Shown here one piece after another: positions 1 to 12,100 of a stretch of DNA of 64,000 nucleotides. This DNA is from Taeniopygia guttata (taxonomy: Eukaryota > Chordata > Aves > Passeriformes > Estrildidae). Position 1 is the first letter of the stretch. The number at the start of each line of letters is the position of its first letter. The stretch is from assembly GCF_048771995.1 (NCBI RefSeq), contig NC_133028.1:69991501-70055500 (forward strand), in the 5' to 3' direction. The notes under the pieces were generated by a model that was not told where the DNA came from, searched no databases, and saw only the letters and a program-made list of their open reading frames with translations. The translations under genes were made by a program, and so were the position numbers.

Positions 1-442
1 ATTCAGTGACTTCCTTATGTTTATCAGATTTCCCTGTTTCTTTAAGCTGATGAAAACCCTTGTTCATTGTCACGTTCTCAGGTTCTGCGCTGTCAGAGCA
101 GCACACTGCTATTGCCTTGTGATTTCTGTGACTGACCAGTATTTGTTCATTACTATCTGTGAATTTTATCATCCAGACTTCTGAAAACACAGAGTCTCAC
201 AGGAAAGAGGAAGAAAGTAGATAACTTTCATAATTCCTTTAGTTGTCTACACTTTACAGAGGCAGCAATATGCCGTTTCAATTTGCTGGCCCCCACAACT
301 CAGATCCCCTCCCCCTTGCCCTTCTTGGAACCCTTTGTGTGATACAAAATGAAAAAAAAATGCTTCCTCTTTTTTTCAGTTCTCTGTTCCAACAATGAAA
401 TTAATAACAAGCAATATTGAAGTGAAAACATTTCAATAAGCA

Positions 443-1136
443 TTTATTAGGTAGGTAAACATAAACATCTTAAATAAATAAATAAATAAATAAATACATT
501 GACAAATAAATAAATAAATATTATTCTATAAATAAATAAAGTGTGTTTTTTCTAGCCAAAAGATGGCATTAAAATATATGTTTATACCTTCACAACACTC
601 ATTCACAATAAATAATATATTGAAAATTATGAGACAAAACCTGATGTATCAGAATTTTGACGTGTTAGTTCTAGAAGCACCCCTCTTCAGCCAGTAGCCC
701 ACGGTGAGTGGCAGTGATCCAGGTACAGTTGAAGTTACCTGTCTATGCTTTTCTGGGGAGAAGTTGTTGCTGGTCTTTTCCTAAACTGTTTGCAAAAAGG
801 GAATGAGTAGTTTAGTGAAAACTCCACTGGTCATGCACTGCACTGTTCCAGCTGTGTTTAGCAAAAATTATTCCAGAATCATCTCCATATTCCTTCACTA
901 GCCATTTTCCCTGCCTTCTCATTGAGGTGGTAGTGGTTTCTTTCCTATATAAGGAGACCAGTTTAAAAGATTTAAAGTATTGTTGTTGACTAACTACAAA
1001 GCAGGGAATGCATATTCTAAATGCTGTGACATTATAAACGTAGGAGGCAGGAGGAGGTGAGCTGTCTTGTGAGCTGGGGGAATGTCTTCCCTATTTTTGC
1101 CTTGCTGGAGGAGTTAGGACATTTTTCTTCTTTGTT
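443..1136 (-). promoter_or_regulatory. IL8L1: IL8L1 3'UTR with AU-rich element and poly(A) signal
   Basis: On the coding strand, 462-540 is dense in overlapping TATTTAT/ATTTA pentamers, the classical AU-rich instability element of cytokine mRNAs. An AATAAA signal lies at 443-448 on the minus strand, so cleavage is expected at about 420-430. The ATTT run has expanded into a microsatellite-like tract. The element type is established for CXCL8 mRNAs; its activity here is inferred. Confidence 0.75.
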
Positions 1137-1167
1137 TTAGTACACTGTCTCAGGTTTGGTGTTGGCC
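1137..1167 (-). CDS. IL8L1: IL8L1 coding exon 4 and stop
   Basis: The acceptor TTTCTTTCTAG opens a short terminal coding piece, ANTKPETVY-stop, which completes Lys95. The CXCL8 family has this same short fourth coding segment followed by a long 3'UTR. Confidence 0.9.
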
Positions 1168-2963
1168 CTAGAAAGAAAGAAGATGGAAAAGGAAACTATT
1201 AAAAATTAACCATATAACAAGTAAGACTTGCTGGTGTCAGCTGAAATCCACTTTGTGCTGCTGTGCCCAAGACCCTGAAAAACTGTGACAGAACCCAATA
1301 GACACTGGTACATCATAACATTCCCAAAATTATTCAGCAGCAGTGAATTTCTATCGTTTCATGCTTCACTTGACAAATGGAGCCTGATTTTCCCCCCACT
1401 TATCTATGTGCCAGTAGTTTGAAAAAAATTTTTTCAAACTGCTTTCTGCCACTGCAAGCATGAGAAAACTAGTCAGTTAATGATTGGATTTTCTGAGCAG
1501 CTGTGCTACAGGTTTTCAAAATGCTTGTGCCGTAGGGGAGAGGAAGGTAACTTTCCCAGAGGTGCGTGGCACAGTAAGGTTTCAGTAGCTAATGCTATAA
1601 TTAAGGCTCAAAGCAATCACAGTGCTTGTCACAATTAGTGAACACAAAAGGTTGTAACTCCCCGAGGAGACAGAATTTTGGAGCGCTTCACACCTGTCTG
1701 TGTTTGGTAGCTCAATTAAAATCCCGGCTTTCAATAATCTGTGCTTATTGAGGAGAAATGACTCACTTGTCCAGAATTGCCTTGATGATAAGCTTCACCC
1801 AGGGAGCACTGGGCTCCAGGCACACTTCTCTGCCATCTCGCAGGGTAGCTCTGCAACAGGGAAAAAAGGAAGGGAAAAAGGCTGTTAAGTGAAATCCAAG
1901 GCATTGTCACCTTTCTCTCATAATAACATCATTCTAGGCATATACTGACATGTTCCACTTGAAGCTGTATAAACTGAGGCTGTAGCCTAACATAAAGAGA
2001 TCTTTTTCACTAGTTTAGTGTCTTCTCACATCTGTTTGTTTGATGTATTAAACCATCTGCAGGACTCTCCCTCTTTTCAAAACTGCTTTTTTCCCCTCAA
2101 CTGGCTTTGTATTGTTGTCAGTCTTTCACTGAAGAGTTAAATCTTTCCATCTTGATTCAGAAATTGTACTGCCCAGTCCAGAGGAACCACCAGTCCACAG
2201 GAACTTGGTTACTTACAGTAAAAGTTCTGGAATTATTTGTGTTCTAATGGTAGTTTGTTTTTTTTTTTTTCATTGATTTGAGCAGACGTGTGATAATTTT
2301 TTTGATCTAGCCCTTAAAAATTTTGGTTTTATCTCTTGATCAGCATGGCTCCATGCATTTTCACAAGACAGTGGAATTCAGAGTTTTAGAAAGTTATTTG
2401 CTGCCTAATGACTGTGAACTTAGGTCAAAATACTGCATGTGTTTAAAAAGTAGAGACTGGTAAAACAACACTGAGTTCCCAACAAGTAGCACGTTGTCTG
2501 TAGGAGCAGGGAATGATGCTGTTCTGCTTTCTGAGCAGCTGCTTCTGCCAGAGCACAGAGCACTTAAACCCAACTGAGAGCAAAATCTGCTTCCTTCTTG
2601 TTAAGTAATCAGGAAACTTTTGCAAGACACTTACATGACTTCAACATTCTTGCAGTGAGGTCCACTGGGGGTGAGGTTCACGTTTTGGATGAACTTGGGA
2701 TGGATGAATTTGGAATGGGTGTTTATGCACTGGCACCGGAGTTCAATGGCTGAACGTGGCACTGCCTCACCTGGAAATAAAAAAAAAGGTAGAGTGGTTT
2801 GCTATTTTCACAGGAAGCACAACATGGTAAGATAGCACAGTGTCTCCCCACCAACATTTGCTCTGGCCATTAGCAGAACTTGAGGAAGGGTTTCCTTACC
2901 TTGTGTTCCAAGCGCTGAGATCAGGAGCAGGGTCAGGACAGCAGCCACAGTCTTGCCCATCAT
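1137..2963 (-). CDS. IL8L1: ELR+ CXC chemokine, K60/CXCLi1-like (interleukin-8-like 1)
   Basis: Secreted chemokine expected to attract heterophils through CXCR1/2-type receptors. Four coding exons, 2963-2900, 2770-2635, 1850-1767 and 1167-1137, join in frame to 104 codons plus TAA. Their sizes (64, 136, 84 and 31 nt) follow the CXCL8 gene plan, with 136 and 84 as in human. Residues 1-22 form a hydrophobic signal peptide ([20 protein letters not shown]...). The ELR motif is at residues 31-33, followed by CQC (Cys34, Cys36); the remaining cysteines are Cys61 and Cys77. The C-terminal helix [13 protein letters not shown] matches what I recall of chicken K60 (CXCLi1) better than CEF-4/CXCLi2, which has WVQLIVKALMAKA. 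All introns begin GT and end AG. Two adjacent ATGs start the frame (MM), as in the avian orthologue. Family certain; paralogue assignment from memory, fairly sure. Confidence 0.93.
1767..1850 (-). CDS. IL8L1: IL8L1 coding exon 3 (C-terminal helix)
   Basis: 84 nt. Encodes [20 protein letters not shown] and the amphipathic helix, with the last cysteine. Acceptor TGTTGCAG, donor GTGAGT. Confidence 0.94.
2635..2770 (-). CDS. IL8L1: IL8L1 coding exon 2 (ELR-CXC core)
   Basis: 136 nt. Carries ELRCQC and the conserved stretch [19 protein letters not shown]. Acceptor TTTATTTCCAG, donor GTAAGT. Ends in phase 2 and joins exon 3 to give Ile67. Confidence 0.94.
2900..2963 (-). CDS. IL8L1: IL8L1 coding exon 1 (signal peptide)
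   Basis: Encodes residues 1-21 and one base of codon 22. It ends in a clean GTAAGG donor. The 5'UTR extends toward about 3045, set by the TATA box upstream. Confidence 0.93.
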
Positions 2964-3071
2964 GATGTAAGAGTGTGTCTTCCTCGTGTGGCCTGGGCCT
3001 GGTTCTGTGCTGGAGGGAGCTCTGGCAGATCCCAGGGTGGCAGGTGTCTGTGCTCTGGGACAGGCTGTGTC

Positions 3072-3081
3072 TATTTTATAC
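3072..3081 (-). promoter_or_regulatory. IL8L1: IL8L1 TATA box
   Basis: GTATAAAATA on the minus strand, about 110 bp upstream of the start codon. Transcription should begin near 3040-3050. Confidence 0.8.
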
Positions 3082-3132
3082 CCTGCCTGGGCCAGCTGGG
3101 GCACTCCAGCATCACGGGAGGGTCATACCCAC

Positions 3133-3173
3133 GGAAACTCCGAACCTGCGAGATGCTGCTGAGCACTGAGTCA
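3133..3173 (-). promoter_or_regulatory. IL8L1: IL8L1 proximal kB-like and AP-1 sites
   Basis: On the minus strand GGAGTTTCC (3133-3141) resembles an NF-kB site and TGACTCA (3167-3173) is a consensus AP-1 site. Their order and spacing relative to the TATA box (kB about 55 bp upstream of TATA, AP-1 further out) resemble the known CXCL8 promoter. The kB match is imperfect, and binding is inferred. Confidence 0.65.
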
Positions 3174-3199
3174 CAGGTGAGTGGGTAAGCCCCTTTCCC

Positions 3200-6100
3200 T
3201 TCGTGACCACAAAACTGCTTCTCTTTAAGAGAAAGCACTTTAGGAAGTAAAGACATGTAGAGTTGCCCTGTACTGAGCTGTGTGGAGTCTGTAGGGAGTT
3301 TGTGATTTCTTGGAATAATTTTAATCTGTACTTGTGTCCTCCTTGTGACTTTCCACCACAGTTTGAAGGCATTTGCTCTCTGATTTTCCATCTCTGTGTC
3401 CTTGGACTTCAATTTCACCTTTTTTCCGGTTTTAGACATGATAGAAGTAGGAGTCAATAATTTTAGAAATTATAGGGACTAACTATCCTTGTCTTTATAT
3501 TCATGTACATTAAAAAAAATTTTTTTTTATATGCTGACTTTAACACAGCTTCAACAGAAATACAGTATTCTTTTTATTAATTCAAATCTAGCTTCACTGA
3601 AATAAGCAACAGTACCACTGAGGCTCTGTAATTCCGTTGAGAACACACAGAATATGTCAATATGATACAATGAGTTGCTTTGCCTAACCTAAAGTGGATT
3701 TTGTTTTTTGAGGATGACTGCTTCTTCTGAAGCAAAAACTTCTTAGTTATTTGCTGCTTTGAATTTGGACAAAGGAAAATGCTAAAAGCTGCTGTAGGAT
3801 TCTGCTTCTGAAATAAAATGAGGCACTTTTGCAAATTTAAATTTGATCCTGTAAAGAGAAGATTTCTTCCCATCATGTCTGTAGTTTAAAAACAGCCTTA
3901 GAGCACATGATCTGAACAGTAGCTATTCCAGAAGCTATGGAATTAAGCACCTGGTTTCCCTGCCACTTTACAGCTTGCAGCAAATACAGCTGGATTAGCT
4001 AATAGATAAATAGATAAACCCCTAATCCCAGCCCTTGCTTGTCTGACCTGAGGCCTGCCTAGGGATTGTCCTCTTCAACCATGGCAATCAGCAGGAATGT
4101 GTAAGAAAAGACTTTGTGTCTTTGAGACTTATCCCTAGCAGTCTGATTCTGGTTTCATTTGCTGCCTCCTGATTCTTTTACAGGATAACAAGAAGCAGAT
4201 ATTGATCCTTACCCCTGATTTCCACTGGCTTCAGAATTCTGTAGGCTTTTATCATATCTCCAGGTCAACTTCTTTTTGCCAAGTGCTGTCCTGTCCAACA
4301 GACTGGGTTGTTTGTTCCTAACTCTGGACTTTTTATTTTCCCCTCACACACTACTGCCATGCACAGCAAGCTGTTTACAGAAATGCAAGCTAGAGCATCA
4401 ATGGAAAAGTCTTCTGGCCTGCATACAAGGAGAAAATGGAAGGATGAATTGCAGGGCCTAATGAGTGTGGGCTTTTTTTTCCAAGCATTTCCAATAAACT
4501 GTTATTCCTCTTTAATTTCACAAATTATTTGTAGTATCTCAAATAAAAAGTTTTTTTTTTCTGGGCTCTATGTGCAATGAAGCTATTGTCCTTTGTCCTC
4601 TTTGTACAAAACCATCTGCCTGTTCAGTTTTAAGGAAATGTCATTTCTGCTTTCTTGGTCCAGACAGACCAGATGTTTGTGGCTCTGTGTGTCTCTACTC
4701 AAATAAAAAGAAAGGGCTTAGGTGTTGTATGCTTATCAGAGGCAACATAATGATTACAGCATGACAAATCCTGATATGGAGCAGTGGGACAACTGAGCAC
4801 TGTTCTGGAGGCTGTGCTTTGACTTGCAATCTATGATATAGGGAGCAGAGTGTTCAGGAGTGGCCTGCAAAAAACTCACAGTCCACAAAGATAAAATCTC
4901 TCCTGTGATTACAGAGAGAAGTCAGAAGAGATGAACTCTGAATGAAAAGGTCACATGTTTTATTGTAAACTGTGTGATTTGGGCCAAAGAGAGCAGCTGC
5001 TGTTCCAATTGATTTAAAAGGACCTTGTTTTGGAGACGTGAGGTGAGTGAATGAAGCCCTGCTGGAATTCTAGCTCACACACACTCTGACTGAAGAGAGC
5101 CATTGCTAAGCCTTAAATATGAGTGTCATAAATGATATCTGGCATCCTTCAGCCATATAAACACCTTTTTGTCATAAGGGTCATGAACACAGTTATTGAG
5201 AAGCTTTCATTTTCTTGGCAGGAGTGTGCCTTAACAGCTAGCAAGTGATAAGATTTCTGACACTTATCAGCAGTATATGACACACAGGAATGCATCCAAC
5301 TTCTGACACTGGTGTGTGGTCCCACAGTCCCTGTCCAAATCACCTGGCAAACTGGTACATGCAGGGTTGCTTCAGATCAACCTGGAGGTGCTAGAGTAGG
5401 CATAGGATTCAGTAATTCCACTAATCAAGGCTTCCACATCAGTTATACTATAGAAAACAAAAGGCAGGAGAGAGGCTGAGGTACCCAAGTGAAAACACGG
5501 CAGTTTCTCAGATAATTTTCAGTGTGCTCCTGCCCTTCTCTGACTTGAATGCCCAGGAAATTTACATTTCCTTATGCCCACATCAGCAGTGAGGAATTTC
5601 TTTCCCCTGTGGGGATCCGTGTAGTGCCCTGTCCTCATTTCCCTCAATGACTGTTCACTACTAATTCTGCCTCATGCCTGGAATTTTGCATCCAAACATG
5701 TAAAAGATGATTTAAAAATTGCTGAGCAGCTGAGTCAGTCCATGTGACCTAACAAAGTTTTTTTGAAAGAGTGTTATGTTCCACAGGAAAGGGTAGTGCT
5801 GTTTCGCTTTGGATTTCCTTTAGGCAAACTCTTCCTCTTAATTTCTTACACTTCTGTGACCCTGTATGCAAGATCTCTCCATATTTTTTATCTGCAATAG
5901 GAAAATACTTCAACATCTTTGTGGCTTTTTCCTGGCAGCTGGGGTCTTTAGTTTCATCTGTGTTCTAGCAGTGAGATGGTCTCTTGTGTGAGCCTTTCCT
6001 GAGGAAAGTTGGCTGACTTGAGAGGGCCAAACAACGAATTAATTATAGTTGCAAATGCCATAACTCTATGTCTTTCACCACTACTATTCCTTAATTAGAT

Positions 6101-9100
6101 ATCAAGAAACTCCACAAGATTTTAAGTTTGCCAGCTTTCACACTGAATGACTTTTACATGAAAAATATAGAATAAAGGGCTGCAATTAGAAATGTAACCA
6201 TGAGATTCACTTTTAGTATCTGTCTTCTGATGAGCTTCTGCAATGTCTGATCAGTCCTGTGCAAAAATATTAATTCTTTTTTATTTAGTTAATGTGCAAT
6301 TCTACAAGTCCAGCTTGTTTTGCTGTGCCCTCCATTTCAGGAGAGGCTTGCTGAAATTTGTGTGGCTGTCTTCTCCCCTCTTGCTGCAACTGTTTGTGTC
6401 TGATACTTGCCTTCATTTTTAAAAAATGGAAATAGCATTAGCATTTGATCATTTTTAGAAGTGCTGGGCATGAAGTGGAGGGTCTTTGCCAAATGAGTCC
6501 TGCACCGGGCAGGTGTTACAAAGGTCACTGTGTGAGTGGTTTAAAGAAGGAGTATTAATTAGTCATGAAATTGCACAGTCTTCTGAGAGCAAGGATGAGA
6601 GGCAGAGCTCTGCTGGACCACAGCACTACTTCCTAGAGCACAGGAGATGATGATCCCTATTCCTGTATTTTCCGTGCAGCCCGTGATTCTTGCTGCAGAG
6701 AAGCACAGTTGCAGCATCTCTGCTGATGAATGGTTTTTTTCCACCTGCCCTGCTGATGAGATCTCTGGTTCAGATGCAGGTGAAGTGCCTTGGAGTTCTC
6801 TCTCGATAGCACATGGCACCTGGATGTCCCTGCTGCAGGAGTACACAATTATATCACACACCTAGAGCCATTGCTAGCACTTCTTTCTCCCTCTCTCCTG
6901 AATTTTCAGTTAGCCAGCTTGATTTTCTGGTGTTCATCCTGCTCCTGGTGCTCTGCATTTAATTCTCCACGCTTGCAGCTGCACATCTAGAATTCACTAA
7001 TGGTGATGCTGAGCTTTGCTTCAGCACTCCCTGAGCTTCCAGCAGAGTATTTGTGGTTGACTCAGAACTTGATTTGCATTTTTCAGCACTTTGAAGGACT
7101 CCAGAATTGCAGTTCTTCCTTTCTGTGACCCTTGGCAGATTCACAATACAACAAAACCCAATTACTGATCAAGTTTGATGGAAAATATCTGTCTTTGTGT
7201 ATTCCTGGGTTTTTCCCATGTATGTAATAACTGCATAGGAAATGAAATCATCTCCAGAAAAGGGAAGTAGTATTGGAAGGGAGCAAAAAAAAAAAAAAAA
7301 ACAAAAAGAAAAAGAAGAAATGGACAGGACGCTGCCTGAAACATTGCCAGGATATTCAGGCTACTCAGCATGCAGCAACTTCTTCAAAGAAAAAAGAGCT
7401 TAATTGCATTAATTGCATTTTTAAGAAAAAAACTAATTGTGATAGGATTACTCAGGGACTTTCCAGTATTGCAATATATGGTATCATAATGTATTGTCTT
7501 TCCTATTAGATAGATACCTTTTTTCATTAATCATCACATGTAACTGAAAACCTATTACAATACATGAACAAAAGAGTTACTCAGAAAAATATTTTTCCCG
7601 GTGTGACAAAGCCAAGACTTCCAGGACTGAGCAGGAAGAGTAGTTGAGATCCTTGGGAGTAGCACTTGCTTATGCTCCCTTCCTTATTCCCTGGCCTCCT
7701 CTTTGCCAGCCTATATCCCCTCAGCTGTCCCAAAACTAGAAGCCTGTGTTCTAGGGTTTACCTGCTTGGGAGGGAAGGATAAAATAATGAAAGCTTTTCC
7801 AAAGACATAGTATTTTCAAGCACTTTATCAAAGTAGAATTTAAAACCCTATGGTTCATTCCATGGGCATTGCAATTCTGATCACCCTTACTGGTGTAAAT
7901 CAGGAATAAATTAAAATCAATGGAGCCACGCTTCAGCATTGTATGTAGATCCAAAGAGAACAAGGTCCTGAACTCAGAGGAACTGAGATGGTGCAAAGCA
8001 CAACAGCTATAAGCTATGAGCTATGAGAAAAGGAGCATGCATTAGCCTCAAATTCCAACATCTACTTTCCCTGCTTGGGAACACTGTGCTGAAAGATAAT
8101 GATTTTCAAGGAAATCATACTGATTTTTCTTGTCACTCAATTTTCCTCTTCTTTCTTTCATTTCATGTTGTTTCATTCCCATATGAAATGGAAAGCCCCA
8201 GGGAATAATTTACATTCTATTGATTTGTTGGGAATTCCTGCTGTAGAGAACTTCCTTTAACTCCAGTGAATTTTGTAACACCGATCATGAGTTAGCAGCA
8301 GGTCAAACAAATGCTTCAGGTATGATCTGTTTGCCTTCTCCCATTCCTCACAGGTATGTAACAGCAAATCAGAATACTTGTGGGACAGGGAGAGTTTGCA
8401 CCTTGGATTTTTTCCAAGCATTCACAAGTAGCTCTCTAGATTTTTAAAGACCCAGTGGTATAAAGACAGAATTCGTATTGTTTTAAGCCTCCATAGATTG
8501 CCTGAAGAATTACAGCACTTTTGGAAAGCAACACTATATGGGTATAAAGTATCTTGGATTTTGTGAATTTAGCATTTAAAATACCATTGTTCAGGAGTGC
8601 AAATCTCTGCCTAGCTATATTGGTATTTATACACTGAATCATATCTCCTCTGCACACTAATTTCCTAGTGCACTTGCAATTCACCCTGGTGCATTGGGAG
8701 AAAAGGATTAAGCTAATCTTTAACTCTTCAGAAGAAAGTGACTGGACATTTTAAAGTAGTGATTTGTAATCACTTCCCACCCAGATCAATCTTCTTCATC
8801 AAAGGTAGATCCTATCTCTCTATGACTGATTTATGTGTCTGGGCCTGATGTCTACCAAACCACCATCAGCCAAGATCTGAGCTGGCTTGGACAGTCACAG
8901 TTAGAACTGCAAGTGTGTTTATACCTTTAGCAATTCCTAAGGTGTGTTCTGAACTTTCAAAAGTTCTACTCTCCTTCTGCCATTCCCACCTTACTCTCTC
9001 TTCAGTATTAGGGTTCAGTGGCTATTTCTGGGCTTGGATTCTTTTTGCATTAAAGGCATCGCCTCCTCTTCATTTGATGAAAAGTATTTGTCATTTGGAT

Positions 9101-12100
9101 TCAGTGAAATGCAGGAATTACTCTTGTATGTCACTGTTTGTCTTACTTTCAGCACAGAGCTAATTTCTTTTTAGAGAAAGGAATATGATTACAACTCAGA
9201 AACTGACCCACTTTTATTTAGCATAAACAGCTGCATTTACTGTGTGACACAGAACATCAGTGGTCGATACCAAATTCAAATATCTGAATATCTAACGTAG
9301 ATCACGGATATAAACCTACAGGAGGGAGTTTGATTTTCCCCAGCACCTTTTTCCCGAAGGTCTGGCAATACCTGTTTGTTAGGTCCAATCAGTGGAGGTA
9401 CCCAATCCCAGTACAATTAATCAGGAAACTATCCATTATGAACACAGGGCATGGAGCCGAATGTTTAATCACCCACAGAAAACCATATCCTTCCCCATTC
9501 TTCTGAAGTGCAATAACCACCCGAGAGCTTGGAAACTGCTAAGAGTCATTATGAGCTTTGGTTCCCGCCACTCTTTTATCATTTTCATTCCTGAAGCTTC
9601 ATGTGTGACTGCATACCAGCTAGCAGCCTTTCATAAGGTTCGTGCCACCAATCACACATATTCTTCACAGGACATTTCTATTTCTCCTGGAAAACCCCCA
9701 TGATTTCAGCAGCTTTAGAGGACAGAAATTCCTTGGCTGCTAAGATGTCCTCCACATGAGCTTCTTATAGACTGTCAGGGAGTAAATATGAAATGCAAGA
9801 CACCTAGGAGCATTTCTTCCTGGTTAGACTTCATGCTTCATCTACTTTTTGGCTTATATGATGTTTTAAAGATTCTCTCCCGAAAAGGTTTTCCCCATGT
9901 GTTCTAGTTATACTCTTCTACCTGAGGCATTTTGCAGCTCCAACTCTTCTCCTACTGCAGAGGAGCTTTATTGCCACTCTCCTGTTGAGTGCACCTCTGG
10001 TGCTGATTGCATGAGGAGTGTGACAAGTGACAAAAGTCAGCATGAGCATAGCAGGCCTAGGAAGCTCCTACAGCTGGGACAGTTTTCAGGCAATAGTGCC
10101 TTAAACAACAATTACCAGGCCTGTAGCAATGGTGGTGCACAATTGTTGGTACATCAGGGTTTGGTTTGCACTTTAGTGAGGGTGATGTGGCAGTGGTTTT
10201 GATCAAAGAACAGTTACTTAACTACAGTTTGAAAACTATTTCCTTCCACCTAATGTTGCAAGATGAGCAGGATGTTCACTTGTTGACTTGAACGTCACTG
10301 TTCACCTTTCACACAAGTTCCTGAAGTACATTAGAGACATGTGGGAAAGGGAATAGCTACAGATCACACTTGAACTTGCAGCCCTTCTTATTATAAACTT
10401 CAAGTAATAAAACTTCAGTTTTAAGGTACAGAATTGGATGGGAAACAGAAAATGAGTTCTGGAGTGTGTTTGTGCAACCTCATTAAAATTTTTTGTCTTT
10501 TATGGCCGCATTCAAGATAAGCTCCATTTGTTGACCTTCAAAGCCCTGAAATATATATACACTCAGCATGAAAAAGCTGCTGAATTCTTTGTTGTTCTGG
10601 TGTAAGCAATCTCCCCATGATGGACAGTCAGATCCTGTCCAAAGCTTTCTGTCACAGTAGAATTTTTCATCATGTACTTTCTGGATTGGGTGTTTTGTGA
10701 TCCCTGTTTACAAAGTTGTGTGTCACGGTCTGAACTCATCCCAGAGAACTCTGAAAGGAATCCTTGTAATTCTGTATAAGCCACTGCATGTCCTATCCTT
10801 TTCACAGCCCATTCCAAAAGGAAATGCCAAACATCATGGTAATCATTTACCAAAAGAAATTCCAGATGAAAAGCATGTGTCTGGAGCCGAAGGCCTAAGA
10901 GCAAAGCAATTTGATTTTTAACCACATTTTTTGAGTAATTATGTGATTTTTTTTCCTCAGTAAGAAACATAAGCCAAGTGGCAGAAGTTCAGACAATTAA
11001 TTGCCTTCCTTCTGAAGATACAAAAAATAATTTTATTTTTTAAGCAGAACGTTAAGGGAAGTTATGTAACACCATTGTGAGTTCCTTGGAGCCCTCCTTT
11101 ATTTGCTTGTCTTTATTTCTTCTCTGAATCAAAGATTGTTTCAATCTACAGCTATTGTGCTGCTTTGCTATGTTTTCAACAGATTAACCCAGAAAGGAAT
11201 AGTGGTTCTCCTTAACATGCAATCACAGTGGATTTTCAGTGGAGGACTTTTGGGACTGACTTTGAGACCTGGGAATAGGATGGGCTGAAATTCCTGAGGT
11301 GCTCGTCATTACAGACAGGTTTTCTTCATTTCAGTGCTGGTCATTTTGCTTTTAGTATGATTCTTCTTTTGTGGGGGTCCATTTTATCATCTGGAAATTG
11401 ACACTGGTGGTGAAATAACTGAGGAGATGGTGCAAAAGCTAGGCTGCAATGGTGGAAAGAAGAGGCCAGGACTGGAAAAAAGAAATAAAAACATCTGAGT
11501 CACTTCCCCAAAACTGTGTATCTCAATTAGTGTACACAGCACAACCTAGAAAATTATTTAGTGTGATCTGTTGCATGAAGCATCAGACACACTGTAGTAG
11601 GCAGCAGATAATATCTGAAGGATTACTGGCAATGACTCTACAGCCTTTATGAACCAAGGCAGCATGAATTTAAATTATACAACACAATGGAATTTCAACG
11701 CACAATGCCATTTTTATCACAGAACTAACCTTACTAACGTATAGGTCACTTCATTTCATGACAAGTTTGGTCACGTTTGCTCTTCCTGCTAAGAGCAGTG
11801 GGTGTAAATTAAAGAAGTGCTGGATATCTCTGATGTAGCATGCTGGATCTATGAACCTCAGCAGCAGCCAGCAAGGGTGTGAAGCACTCGGTGCTGAGCA
11901 GGAAGCAGTCAGACCATACTGGAATGATTTCCAGTGAGCATCTTCTATCCCAGCTGGAGCATTGCAGCTAAAGGATGGTGCTGCATGCGACTGTGATGGT
12001 ACAGAGGGAGAACAAGCAGGCTGGAGGCACAGAAGCTGTTGTTGCCCAGAGGAATTGCAAAAGGCCAGTACATTCCACCTTGGCTGCTTTCCAGGGCTTC

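Noticed and set aside
7280-7330. Lys-rich frame in a poly-A tract
   Set aside because: Translation of an A-run, not coding.
10563-10970. 135-codon minus-strand frame
   Set aside because: No recognisable domain, no splice context, and the opposite strand is similarly open.
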